64,000 nt of DNA from Glandiceps talaboti. Taxonomy: Eukaryota; Hemichordata; Enteropneusta; Spengelidae. Under the pieces are notes generated by a model. The model was not told the DNA's origin, made no database searches, and saw only the letters and a list, made by a program, of their open reading frames with translations. The DNA lies in the NCBI RefSeq assembly GCF_964340395.1, contig NC_135549.1:25881342-25945341 (forward strand), written 5' to 3'. A program made the translations under genes and the position numbers. Positions 1-15,503 of this stretch are shown here, piece after piece (within the stretch, counting starts at the first letter, position 1; the number at the start of each line of letters is the position of its first letter).

Positions 1-2
1 AT

Positions 3-320
3 AAATATATTGCCAAATCGAAGATTATGATTTTCAATAAGTCAGGAAAATGTCTAAAGAAATTTAAATTTTATATAAACAATCAAGTTCTAGACTGTGT
101 TCCCTCCTACACTTACCTTGGAATAAAACTGAACACTTCATGTAGGCTACACAGGGCACAAGATGACCTAAGATGTAGAGCACTGAAGGCACTGTTTAAC
201 ATAAAACAGGGCCTGTTTTTAGAAACTACTATCCCCATCAAATTATACCTTAAATTATTTGATGCGAAGGTGAAGCCCATTCTGCTATATTGTAGTGAGG
301 TTTGGTCACATGAAAACATA
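3..320 (+). mobile_element. LINE reverse-transcriptase C-terminal fragment
   Basis: An open frame enters from the left edge and reads IAKSKIMIFNKSGK, then YLGIKLN and KPILLYCSEVW. These fit the tail of a non-LTR retrotransposon reverse transcriptase, where a 'K.K.MVF' strand is followed by 'YLGI' and later 'PILLYG.E.W'. Similarity fades after about position 320, so this is a broken 3' scrap. The remainder would lie outside the window. The exact LINE clade cannot be assigned. Confidence 0.6.
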
Positions 321-1718
321 ATCCAGTCTCAAAACTATACTATACTATATTATGAATTGCAATATTTATAAAGCAAATTACAAAAAAAACCTGAAATGGC
401 AAACAATATATTCACTCAATTTCATAGACTCTCACTCAGGAAGTGAAAACTGCATTCAAAACACATTAAAAATACCAGAGAGCATTATCAACCATGAAAC
501 TAAGTACACTGTATTGTTAATTCCATTGATACATAAAATAGTATACAGGTATATATATATATATCCATGTCAAACAGGAAGTGTAAAGCACATACCAAAC
601 TCCAATTTTGTGATTGTTTGCCTCTAGTCTAGTGTGGTCTTTTGTGCAAATCTGATTTACAATCTCAACACAATTCAGTCTGGTGTAAAATCAAGTTATT
701 TATTGAATTGATAATTTATTACACCGGCCACTCACATGTAACTACATTTGTAGAACTAGTAGAAACGTTTAATTGTTGTCAACACAAGTGCAAATGGTTG
801 GAACACCCGATGTCGAGGCAGGCTGAACATATTTCCACACTTTTGCCAAATGTTTAGGGTATCCATTGTTAAAACTGAGGAATTCCTAACAAATACGATC
901 CAACAAGTCAGTGTCCATACAATCTGATTAAAATCTGATGTGGTGAATACAGCTCAAGTTCTGATTTACCTCTATTGTATTTGTATACTGTCATTTAATT
1001 CTTGGTACATGAACTAGAACATTACTGCCTAGGTGTATCATAACCATTGACGCCATAAGTTACACTCCATGTGCTTCACATTGCATACATAGAATAGGTA
1101 CGCGTGAGAACAGGTCAACCTTCTTGTTCTATTCTGACCCTTTGGCATATCGCATGAGGTAACATGCTATTACAGGTACTGAGAATAAGTCAACTCCGTG
1201 GTTCTATTGTGACTCTCTAGCATGAGGTAAAATGCCATTACAGGTACTGAGAAAAAGGCAACCTTGTTCTATTCTGACCCTCTAGCGCTAGGTACAGAGA
1301 ATTGTTTTTCCATTTCGTTATACCAAGAGTGAGCACCTTCTACCCAGTAGAGTAGAGTCATATTCACTACATCACATTTTTTAATCCAATTGATGTCTGT
1401 ATATCATGTTAATGTGATTTAAATATCATTCTATTCTGTGGGTGTTTTATGAGATTCACTGTCTGTTACTTTTTTTATTTCAAGTAATAAATCATACTTC
1501 ATTTCATAACCTAAACACAGTCTGGGTCACAACTCTATTTATAGTGTGATCTTATCAATGCCCGAACACGATAGATAGACCGACAGTGTCAATATTTGCT
1601 GTGATTTAAAGCGTACTGGGTCAATCACCACATCAGAATTACGTATAGCTACTTATACGGAGGAAAGAGGCCGCTGTGATAAACCAGTTGTGGTCGATGC
1701 AGCTGTTTAGTGTGTATG
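321..1718. other. Non-coding stretch, no feature recognised
   Basis: AT-rich sequence with only short chance open frames. A loosely repeated motif containing 'gaacaggtcaacc' and 'ttctattctgaccct' recurs around 1100-1290, suggesting a decayed short tandem repeat. Nothing else is supported. Confidence 0.5.
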
Positions 1719-3042
<1,324 letters not shown>

Positions 3043-3446
3043 CTTAGGCCTAAAAAAAATTGTTTCGTTCCGGTTACCCGACCCCCCCCCCCCACCTAGT
3101 TTTTAACTGCTGATCCTAACTTTTTTTTACGTATTCGAGAAAAAAGAGTAAAATCTCAAAACTGTGCCGTCTCGCGAGAAATAGTGGATACGGAAACTGA
3201 CATCAACGTAAAAAGACAATATCGAATATAAAACAAACTGTTCTTCCCATCTGTAATAGCTGTACATCTGATGAGAAGAAACCAATAACACAGAGAGACC
3301 ATATGGAAAACAACGGAAAACATAACTAACTGATCAACTAGACACTCACACATGAAGATAATATTTAAAGAAAAATCTACCTACCCCATCCCCCACCTAT
3401 TCTAAAAGTAGCGTAATCGGAACCACACAATTTTTTTAGGCCTTAG
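3043..3446. mobile_element. Foldback MITE, family B copy 1
   Basis: Both ends carry the same inverted terminal sequence: left 'taggcctaaaaaaaattg' and right 'caatttttttaggcctta', continuing inward as gttccggttac and gtaatcggaac. The interior carries sequence shared with the copies at 32389, 41826 and 53284. The length is about 404 bp and no transposase is encoded, so it is a non-autonomous element. Confidence 0.8.
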
Positions 3447-3813
3447 GGACCCAGAAATGTCATTGTTACCAATTATAATGTCTGTCGTAGAATGTGTCGA
3501 TCTAAAAACGCATCGTCAAAAAAAAAAAGAATTCTAAAATTTACAGCGAGATTAATTCACACTCCCACTTTTTAATTTTTGAAGTCAACGGAAAAAATGT
3601 TCTCCGGGTTTGTTTGTTTTTTGCTGGATCATGAAAAATTTCATTCATATTTTGCAAGAAAATTACATTTACAAGGACACTTTCTTTTCTCTATGCAAAC
3701 TAATATTTGAAGAGTAACGTGCGACTTGCATCATTCTCGTAAACCTTAGTATATATTGCCCGAGCACAGCTACCCATAATGATCATTCTAATATTTCTTA
3801 TTTTAATAATACC

Positions 3814-5589
3814 GTGTTCTTTTTTTTTGTCTGCTTGCAGCTGTCGCCGATTTTTGCCAAGTTCACAACAACAGACAACAAAACGCTGGCTTCCGGAGTC
3901 TCAACTAACACCACTCTTGGTTTTGCGAACCGTTGGAACGGAAGTGTCAGTGTTTTGGCTGGTGCTTTGGGACGCCTTGTCGGGATTACAACAACGACAA
4001 CAAAAACTAACAACAACAACACAGACAGCGTACAGGTACAGCAGGGAAACGCGACCAGAACTCGAAATATGACAAATTCTGTTGTGGAGGGACAAAGTAA
4101 AAATCTCACCGCAGTAGCAAACACAACTATTGTAAACGCGGGTAGTGTAAGCGGGTCCTCATTATTGAACAACAGTATTCAACCAGAAATACATCGCACA
4201 GAGACAACAATAAAATTCTACTGTCAAGTTAAGGATTATCCTAAAGACTTTGTGTTAGTTGTTGACGACTACACGAAACATGAAGATGGGAGTATTTTGG
4301 TTGAGGCTTGCAACGAGCACAGTTTTACAATGAAAGCCATCGATGGCAAGGGTAACCCTGTCGGCTGCGATCCCTGGGCAGACCTCGAAGCTCGTATACT
4401 GGAATTGGATCACCTGGAATCGTATACACAGCCAGGTGCATACACTCTTAATTTTAACTCTGTGAAAGCTGGCTATCGCGGAGGTGGTATCTTTACTCTA
4501 ACGATACCAGCACTCAAACCTGGCAAATACGCCCTCGAAGTTCTTCTCGTGCACGACGAAGCTGTGCGTACAACCATGTTCTCCAGTGCCATATATTCAA
4601 GCAAGACTCCTTGTCTGGACAAACCTATCAAAAATACGCCGCTATTTCTTACCCTTGAAGATAAAGGATTGTGCAAAGAAAAACAGCAAACACCACTTTG
4701 CAGCAGTACAGCGCCACCTGTTGGTGGTAGATGGTTAACAGTCAATGACTGTGACGGATCTGTTTGCCAGGGAAATATTAAACACCTTGCAAGTTCAGGT
4801 CGTGTGTGGGCGCCTTACAATTGCCATTACAAAATATTCGACCCTGTCTCTTTGAAAACTTGTATAAAAGGAAAGAAAATATTAATCATAGGTGATTCGA
4901 TCGCCGAAGAAATTACCAATGAACTTATGCAAATTTATTCCCAGGGACAAAGCAATATTCTTACATTGTACGATGCGTCGAACTTGAAGCAACAATCTCT
5001 ATACGTTGGTCGGCCGTGGCGTTGGGCATCGCTGAACGATGACACAGAAGTTGGTTTCAGCTTTGTCATGGCAACACCACTTGGATGCGGTCTAGAATGC
5101 ATCACAAAAAGAACAGATAAAAATATACATACAGCGTTAACACCTGATGGTGACGTGGACCTGATCATTTTTTTGACCGGTGTCCATGATATCGCACCCA
5201 TCAATCATAAACCCAAATATTTTGACGTTTTCGACAAATATAGAGAATTATTACCTATTTATATCAAGAAAATTAGCCAAATTGTCAAACCAGATGGTCA
5301 CATGCTATGGTTAAATTCTCCAGACTGTAGTGATAGCTCAAGGTGTGACTTCCTGTCCAAGCCAAGGCTGAAAAAAATAAACTCTCTCACAGAAGACTTT
5401 GCGAAAGAGTATAAAAGAAAAGATCCCAGATTACAACTTGTGGATTACTTCAGTGTTTCTGAGAACTGCAATTGTGGAAATATTCACAAAGGAATTCGTT
5501 TTTATCACGAGGACGATGCAACTAAGTCGTACAACGGTTTTGTGTCTCGTATGATAACACATATAATTATGACGTCTTACTGCCAATGA
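3814..5589 (+). CDS. NXPE-like protein (neurexophilin-like plus PC-esterase-like domains)
   Basis: One long exon encodes up to 591 aa. Residues ~10-120 are Thr/Asn/Ser-rich with many N-glycosylation sequons. Residues ~130-265 resemble the neurexophilin-like Ig/filamin domain of NXPE proteins, with a 'GAYTLNF...LKPGKYALEVLLVHDEAV' pattern. A Cys-rich linker with GGRW and CHYKIF follows, then an SGNH/PC-esterase-like domain starting KGKKILIIGDS (GDS at 360-362), with 'DLIIFLTGVHDI' and a C-terminal histidine-containing segment near 558-565. This fits a secreted or Golgi-lumen glycoprotein; the substrate is unknown for most of the family. The start is uncertain. Met at 3814 gives a signal-peptide-like FFFFVCLQLSPIFA, but the same bases form a strong polypyrimidine tract and AG acceptor ending at 3840, so the true exon may begin at 3841 after an upstream exon I could not find. 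The canonical D-x-x-H dyad is not obvious. Confidence 0.75.
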   Translation: MFFFFVCLQLSPIFAKFTTTDNKTLASGVSTNTTLGFANRWNGSVSVLAGALGRLVGITTTTTKTNNNNTDSVQVQQGNATRTRNMTNSVVEGQSKNLTAVANTTIVNAGSVSGSSLLNNSIQPEIHRTETTIKFYCQVKDYPKDFVLVVDDYTKHEDGSILVEACNEHSFTMKAIDGKGNPVGCDPWADLEARILELDHLESYTQPGAYTLNFNSVKAGYRGGGIFTLTIPALKPGKYALEVLLVHDEAVRTTMFSSAIYSSKTPCLDKPIKNTPLFLTLEDKGLCKEKQQTPLCSSTAPPVGGRWLTVNDCDGSVCQGNIKHLASSGRVWAPYNCHYKIFDPVSLKTCIKGKKILIIGDSIAEEITNELMQIYSQGQSNILTLYDASNLKQQSLYVGRPWRWASLNDDTEVGFSFVMATPLGCGLECITKRTDKNIHTALTPDGDVDLIIFLTGVHDIAPINHKPKYFDVFDKYRELLPIYIKKISQIVKPDGHMLWLNSPDCSDSSRCDFLSKPRLKKINSLTEDFAKEYKRKDPRLQLVDYFSVSENCNCGNIHKGIRFYHEDDATKSYNGFVSRMITHIIMTSYCQ

Positions 5590-6475
5590 CGTCACCGGCA
5601 TACAATCATGACGTCATTGTATCAACACAAGTATCCCTTGGTAAACCTGATGAATAGAGAAAAATATTTTGTTTTCCTTTTGTTACAAGTGTAACGTGTG
5701 TCGTTCCAGTTCTGTTCGCATGTTCTTTAGTAATGATACCGCTTCATTTTCAATATCAAGATCAGAGGGACACGTTATCTTGCCTGTGTTCTCCTATCCG
5801 TACCATGTAGGCTGACTAAGATGAAACATCCGCGGCCGTTTCCCTATACACTGGCAACATAATTGGTAAATGGCGTAATATTTCATACGGCCACTCATAG
5901 AAGCAAGATTGCATACATTACATACATGGGGGGGGGGGGGGGGGTCGGGATATTTGAGGGATGGGTACTCGAACAAATATGCATAGTGTTGGGGATATCC
6001 GACAAAATAATGTGGGTCATACTTTTACGATCAAAAATATCGTATTTCGGATTTATGGGAACAAATTCTACATTTCGGCATTGTAGGCCATAGGTCAGAA
6101 GTAGACTGGCGATGACGAATCTGGGCAAACATGATGTAACTGAAATTCACATGATTGGTAAAAGAAAAGTATAAAATAACTTTTATGATGGCGAGATCTT
6201 ATGGCGTGATTTTCTATATGTAGTCGTTGTGTAAATTCCATTGTATTGGAAGTATACTTAAAGATGAGAATTAAACATCCAGAAGCACTCAGGTAGGTGA
6301 TTCTTGCAAGCCGAAATCTCTTCTCAGTCGTGACTAATTCCCGACTTGGACCTGAACGATCCCGTACGAGAGTATGAGAGTGTGAGTGCTAGAGTGCAAC
6401 GTTAGAACTATCCATACTTATACCGTTCGACTCTACGACTCGCAACACTACGGGGGGAGGGGGGGGGGTGTATCA
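5590..6475. other. 3' flank of the NXPE-like gene
   Basis: No further exon is seen. It contains a 17-base G run (5928-5944) and a second G-rich tract (6451-6468). ATTAAA near 6270 is a weak poly(A) signal candidate. Confidence 0.4.
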
Positions 6476-7296
6476 CCCCAATATGTAATACTAACCCAAT
6501 ATGTAATAACACCTTAACCCAATATGTAATACTAACCCAATATGTAATAACACCTTAACCCAATATGTAATACTAACCCAATATGTAATAACACCTTAAC
6601 CCAATATGTAATACTAACCCAATATGTAATAACACCTTAACCCAATATGTAATACTAACCCGATATGTAATAACACCTTAACCCAATATGTAATACTAAC
6701 CCGATATGTAATAACACCTTAACCCAATATGTAATACTAACCCGATATGTAATAACACCTTAACCCAATATGTAATACTAACCCGATATGTAATAACACC
6801 TTAACCCAATATGTAATACTAACCCAATATGTAATAACACCTTAACCCAATATGTAATACTAACCCAATATGTAATAACACCTTAACCCAATATGTAATA
6901 CTAACCCAATATGTAATAACACCTTAACCCAATATGTAATACTAACCCGATATGTAATAACACCTTAACCCAATATGTAATACTAACCCGATATGTAATA
7001 ATACCTTAACCCAATATGTAATACTAACCCGATATGTAATAACACCTTAACCCAATATGTAATACTAACCGGATATGTAATAACACCTTAACCCAATATG
7101 TAATACTAACCCGATATTTAATAACACCTTAACCCAATATGTAATACTAACCCGATATGTAATAACACCTTAACCCAATATGTAATACTAACCCAATATG
7201 TAATAACACCTTAACCCAATATGTAATACTAACCGGATAACATGTAATAACACCTTAACCCAATATGTAATACTAACCCAATATGTAATAACACCT
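6476..7296. repeat. 41-bp minisatellite, about 20 copies
   Basis: Each unit consists of two half-units: 'cccaatatgtaatactaa' (18 bp) and a 23-bp half that begins with the same 13 bases and ends 'aacaccttaa'. Most copies are near identical. A variant in which the second half-unit begins 'cccgatatg' occurs in blocks of adjacent copies, the pattern left by unequal exchange or slippage. It lies about 890 bp downstream of the NXPE-like gene. Confidence 0.95.
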
Positions 7297-9907
<2,611 letters not shown>

Positions 9908-10063
9908 TTGAAGGAGGGTTACGTTAACAGTAGAGGTTACAGCTCTATTTGTTACAGTATTTTTTTTCATTTTTATTGTCTCTATTTTTTGTTACCTATG
10001 TTGTATTTGTGATATATATGATCAGATTCATATGGATGTCAATGACCCAACGGGGATCAATAA

Positions 10064-10206
10064 ATTCTTATCTCATCTTATCTCATCTCATCTCATCTCA
10101 TCTCATCTCATCTCACCTCACCTTATCATACCTCACCTCACCCCATATTACTGTACCGTACCTTACCTCACCCCACCTCAACTCACCTCACCTTACTTTA
10201 CCATAC
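10064..10206. repeat. (TCATC)n-type pentanucleotide repeat, degenerating 3'
   Basis: Regular TCATC units pass into diverged TCACC and TTACC units towards 10205. Confidence 0.9.
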
Positions 10207-10920
10207 CTTGCCGTTATAATTTGCCACATTCTTCCTTTATTTGTGACTTCCACTGATAAAAATATGTCTAGCAACTATGTTACTGTTCCTTAAAGAACAC
10301 ACACAGAAGTTGTTGTTTTTTTCCTTCATACAATGAAATCACAACTGTAGAAAAGATCTTGTGTGACTGTATTGTTCATAGGATAGGATGATCCATCCCA
10401 AGGATAACATCGTTTATCCAATGGCATTAGTACAGGACTAATTAGTCTTTATGTATATGAAGATGACTTTGAGAGTTGCTCATTTTGGAATTGGGGTCAC
10501 ATATTTTTCAGCCTTACCTCGTGGGAGAGTCATAAAATTTTCCACCGCATATTACGTGAGGGTCATCACCTTTTCATCACCATCTCGCACGATCACCCCG
10601 CCCCGCTAATTTACGTCCCGAACCTTACCGGACATACATGTATGGCGTGAAATAAATATGTTAGTCCACGTTCAAGTAATTACGATGGGAAACATCTCAT
10701 GTCATTATCTACACCTTTTATAGGGAGTGCCGGTAACTCTACTAATATATGACAATTGGCGTGAAATGTCTTGGTTTATTGTTTACATCGAGCACTGTTT
10801 TCTGCAAATTGTTTAATAAAACTCCATTGTACAAACAGGCGCTTTTACATTAGCGCCACCAACGTCAACGGTTTACTAGTAAATATATTCCTCAGCAAAT
10901 TTTCTTTACATTTTGTGATA

Positions 10921-11278
10921 GAAGTGGCCATATGGATGACAAATACGTATTTATCTTGGATGTTTAACTACTAATGGTTTCCTAATTTAAGACCTCAATG
11001 TGAAACAGTATCGACCAAATTCGTGTTTGTCACTTCATGAATTACAAAAAGCTAAAAAGCAGTGTGAAAAGTTTGTTATTGTATGGACAAGATCGTACAA
11101 AAAAAACCCAACATTTTGCACGTTTTTGACTATTTTGTAATTTATTGCGTTACAAACAAGAATTCAATATATGTTGTCTCACATTGCTTTATATAAAGTA
11201 TAAAAACATAGAAGAATTTGATTCATGAATTAAAAATCCAAAATAAATATCCATTTTGTCACCCATATGGCCACGTTA
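10921..11278. mobile_element. Foldback MITE, family A copy 1
   Basis: The ends 'aagtggccatatgg' and 'ccatatggccac' are inverted. The interior pairs over roughly 100 bases per side, with 'cctaatttaagacctcaatgtgaaac' mirrored by 'gtctcacattgctttat'. The same element is found at 15504, 35335 and 51763. Confidence 0.75.
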
Positions 11279-11479
11279 ATTACAATTTGAATCAGAAATA
11301 TTGAGACTGTTACCTATCTCAAGATACTATTGCTTGTTTGGTTGGTAGCAAGCAGTGTGAGCAAACGCGATATCGCTGCATAAGGCTATTATGCATGGTG
11401 GTTTATTTAGTCCCAATGGGCGAACGTACTGCTATATGCTACATTGAGGTCTGACCGCCCGACCGCCTGTTCCCACCTG

Positions 11480-12372
11480 TAGCTCTGAAATGCATGAGCC
11501 GATTAAAACCAAACCTGGTGCAAATGTTAGATGCTATAGTAGGCATATATATATTTAAAGTCACTTTATTTCACATTCTGCCAAATGGCAGCCATTTTTA
11601 TCATAAAAGTTTAGATTATGCCCACAATAACTCTGGAAGCGACTTTCTTTGTGTGTCGACACCCATATTATTTTTGATGAGCTTTCGACTGATACCTTGA
11701 TCTTTGACTTTGACGCCTATTTTCGAGGTCAAATTGCCAACAGTGTTCAAAGTGTAAATGTACACACCTCACATGCAGGGACCAATGTCAAGCAAACCTG
11801 GTACAAATGTCAGATACAGTAGTCCACATATGCACATCACTTAGTTAATAGTTAATAGTCACTACGATAATAGCTGAATGGCGGCCATAAATGTTGTAAA
11901 AAATCACGTTTTGTCCACTAACTCTCGAAGCTTAATACAAAAATGTAGCTAGCGGCCTCATTTGAGTGTCTTCATCCATATTATCTATGATGAACTTTGT
12001 AATGAGACTTTGACCTTGACCCCTATGTTCAAGGTCAAACAACCAAAAGTATTCAAAGTCTATATGTATATATCTAACATGCACGAGTCAATTTCACACA
12101 AACCTGGCACAAAGTCAGATACAGTAGATATATATGAAAATCAATTTTAAATACTAGCTGAATGGCAGCCATATTTGTCGCAAAACTTCAGATTTTGTTC
12201 ACTAACTCTGGATGCTTAATAGATAAAGACCTCATTTGAGTGTCTACACTCATATTATCCATATTGAGACTTCTAATGAGACCTTAACCATTGACCTTGA
12301 CCCCTATGTTTAAGGTCAAATAGCCACAAATGTTTAAAGTGTATGTGTAATATGTGAGGTGCATGTGTACGC
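11480..12372. repeat. ~300-bp tandem repeat, three diverged copies
   Basis: The motif 'accaaacctggtgcaaatg' followed by 'ttagatgctatagta' recurs near 11508, 11798 and 12100, each time followed in register by 'ctgaatggc(a/g)gcca', 'ctaactctgga' and 'ttgaccttgacccctatgtt'. The period is ~295-300 bp and divergence is high, so it is an old array. Each copy contains the inverted nuclear-receptor-like half-sites discussed in the findings. Confidence 0.8.
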
Positions 12373-13689
12373 TGGCACCAGTTCCTTGGGAGATTTTACT
12401 TGTGTCATAGTTATATGTTTTGAATTTCTTATTCCTTTCAAATTCTGTGAATTAAGGAAAATATGGTCAACTTTTCTTTCCAGTTACTATTAGACTCCCC
12501 CAAGGGACTGGTGACACCCACTAGTGCGCTGATTTTACCGACCTGCAATTTGGTCACTATTAAATGTTAGAACAAAGAGAGAATCATGATAGACAGGTCC
12601 AAAGATTACTCTAGCCAATCAGATGAGAGGGTAGTAAGACTATTTTGCATATTACTGACCCCTTAACCTCTTCTGACACAAAAAAAAACACCAGTAGTCT
12701 TATCAGCCAGACGTACCATTTCAGTGTCCCAGGTTTTGACAACATGGCTCCAATCTCACATGTTGAATGTGCCTTGCAGTACATTGGTCATGCAAATTTG
12801 ATATATTGCACAAGTATCGGCAGAGAGTGATCGACTGGTACGAAGGTGGGATGATGCCTTCGTATTTGCCCCAACCAGCAGGAGCAAGTTGCTAACATAA
12901 GAACTTGCCCCCTTTCTGTGTTGATTTTAAATGCACTACAGTGAGCAACCTTGATCCATCATTATCATTGTTTCACCACTGATTGCTCTCATGAAAGAGC
13001 AAGTTCAGAAGCTGACGCAGCGCAACCTGAAATCATGAGGAGAATGATGCAGCCAATGTGAACAAAGACAAATTCAACTGCATCTTTGGCAGTCTGGATG
13101 CATTTCTAACAACAGTATAGAACATTACTAATGCCTGATGTGCACCACCATGTGTGACTTTTATTCACAACGTTGGGGGAGGGGGGCTACATTATGTAGC
13201 TCCGCCCATGGAGGTATAAGGGGTACTTCCATGCTCCGCCCCTGTCATGAAAAAATGAGTGTGATGATGGCATTTCATCCATAATTTATAGCACCTGACA
13301 GGGTCCCACCAACACAAGGCTATGGGCTATACACATGATCTCTCCACTTTTCGCAATCGCTCACTCAGATGACCATTGCACACACAAGAAAAAATACACA
13401 TTTGTGTTTCATATATTTATTCAAATAAAGGTTGAAAATAGCCCACAGCCATAGACTTGAGCAAGTCTAATGCATGTGCGCTGACTTCATGAGTAATATT
13501 CTAATATGAGAAAGCAGCCACGTCTTTTCATTTACCCCTTGTCACCATTTTACTTTCTACAAGACATAACAAAAATGACTTTAACTCTAAGTAATTAGGT
13601 CAGTTACCAACACTTGGTAGGATCCAGCAAACACCATATAATCAGGGCTTTGAACTCTAGTGCCCTCTGTGTTGAAAATTGTGATATAC
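12373..13689. other. Gene-free interval
   Basis: No exon with support. It includes 'ctccgccc' and G-rich patches near 13180-13245. Nothing else is recognised. Confidence 0.4.
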
Positions 13690-14000
13690 TGATTTCAACC
13701 AAACCTGGCACAAATGTCAGATACTGTAGTTCAATATAGACATCACTTTATTTTGTGATCTTCACAACAGTTTAACTGAATCAGTGAACGGCCACCTTAT
13801 TTGTCATAACATTCAGATTATGAATTACAGTAGCAAGTTGAAATGTAGTTGCAGTTGAAATGTTTGGGGGTCTATGTCTTTGACGAAGACATGTTTTTCT
13901 CAGTTCACAGTCAGAAAATGATAAACTTGGCACAATGTCAAACAGAGTTGGATATACAGATCACTTTAATACTCCAATCATATTTACGAAATATTACAAC
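13690..14000. repeat. Outlying copies of the ~300-bp repeat
   Basis: 'aaacctggcacaaatgtcag' followed by 'atactgtagt' at ~13700, and 'aaacttggcacaatgtcaaa' at ~13923, match the array at 11480-12372. The spacing is only ~220 bp, so these are partial copies. Confidence 0.65.
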
Positions 14001-14098
14001 AAGACTTCATTAAATATGATCTTTGATAATTCATCTTTCTGCTTTTAAAACAATCATAAACATTATGTAGTTCTATTGAATCACATTAAAACAGGCTG

Positions 14099-14412
14099 TC
14101 ACACACACATGCATACATACATACATTCATACATACATACATACATACATACACACACACATACATACATACATACATACATACACACATACATACATAC
14201 ATACATACATACATACATACACACATGCATACATACATACATACATACATACATACATACATACATGCATGCATGTATACATACATACATACATACATAC
14301 ATACATACATACATACATACATACACTCACTCACTCACTCAGACACACCCACACACACACACACACACACATACATACATACATACATACATACATACAT
14401 ACATACATACTG
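14099..14412. repeat. (CATA)n/(CACA)n compound microsatellite
   Basis: About 310 bp of ACAT/ATAC tetranucleotides with CA, TGCA and ACTC interruptions. All long open frames here (HTYIHTYI, MYVCMYVC) are artefacts. Confidence 0.97.
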
Positions 14413-14559
14413 CCATAAATAGTTCGGTTGGCATCTTTCAAATAGTAAAAATGTTCTCTTGGTAGTTCAAATACTACATTGATAAAATTTGTGATAAAAT
14501 AATGAAAATTGACACTAAAAAAATCCCACTTTCCCTCACCAATTTCGACACCAATTGAA

Positions 14560-14730
14560 GCAATGACGTTTTACCACTATCTATACATTCTATAAAGTAT
14601 GGAAATAAATAGCCCACTGTAGTACACCCCTGATGATGCTGACGAGATGTCAGCGAAAATTTGGGATCGCTTCCAAGAATATTTTGACTCTGTGAGTAGA
14701 AATTTCCATTGCTAAATATGGAGATCAAGG
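14560..14730 (+). mobile_element. Dispersed repeat with a hammerhead-like core (Penelope-type candidate)
   Basis: It contains CTGATGA (14630-14636), then a perfect 6-bp stem GCTGAC/GTCAGC closing a 5-base loop, then GAAA (14655-14658). That is the order of the hammerhead ribozyme core (CUGANGA, stem II, GAAA). One extra T separates CTGATGA from the stem. A second copy lies at 34610-34765 on the other strand, sharing flanks such as 'gggat' and 'atattttgactctgtgagta'. Hammerheads are typical of Penelope-like retroelements, but no reverse transcriptase is present. Confidence 0.5.
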
Positions 14731-15503
14731 CATGTGGACAAACTATGGACTGAAATTAATTATAATTTGTTCAAATGAAACGATACATGTTGCTAACCCC
14801 CACATCTTTATAGAGCGGTGGGTGCCACCCTGTGATTTTCTTAAGCACAATATTAAGCTAATTAATATAGTATTATGATGCACATTTTGCATGATTACAT
14901 TATTATTATGGAGGAAATATGGGTTTCACTCAATCTGATTAAACTCTGATTTAGAAATACGGCTACATTTTATAATTAACATCGATTTCCTTGATACTTT
15001 ATAGTTTTATTCCCAATTTTGTTGTTCTGGGAGTGATTGTGGGAAGGATGCCATCATTCCAAGAAGAGCCATCCCGGAACAACAATTCAAAAACAGACAA
15101 TAATATTAATGTACAAAATATGTACGAAATCGAGATAAATATAAAAATCTCGCCGTATTCCTCACATCAGATTTTACCCAGATTGGGTGATCGCTCACAC
15201 ATACAATGTATATGATTCTGACTATGAAGTATCGGGGTCACAATAAGTAACTTTCAAAACAAGACTGAAAAAAATGAGGTATTATGTAACCATATTTTAT
15301 ACCATTTGACATTTCTAAATGATAAATAAATTGTCAAAGAAGGAGACATTTCAGCTGATATCTGTTATAAATATAAATGTAAAGTCTCCAACATTCTACT
15401 TTCTTCACTGAAAATACAGATTTTTTAATTATTATTTTCACCACAAATTTTGTTTTACTAGAAATTCACATGAGGATCTAGGAAATTGAACCCTTTGATG
15501 GTA

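Noticed and set aside
3779-4072. Signal-peptide-like frame MIILIFLILIIPCSFFLS
   Set aside because: It is in a different frame from the NXPE-like exon and arises from the T-rich tract; it soon loses any homology.
6476-7296. Telomere-like or CRISPR-like array
   Set aside because: The unit contains 'ttaaccc' but not a telomeric hexamer series, and copies abut without unique spacers.
14076-14465. Long HTYIHTYI and MYVCMYVC frames
   Set aside because: Artefacts of the CATA repeat; open in several frames at once.
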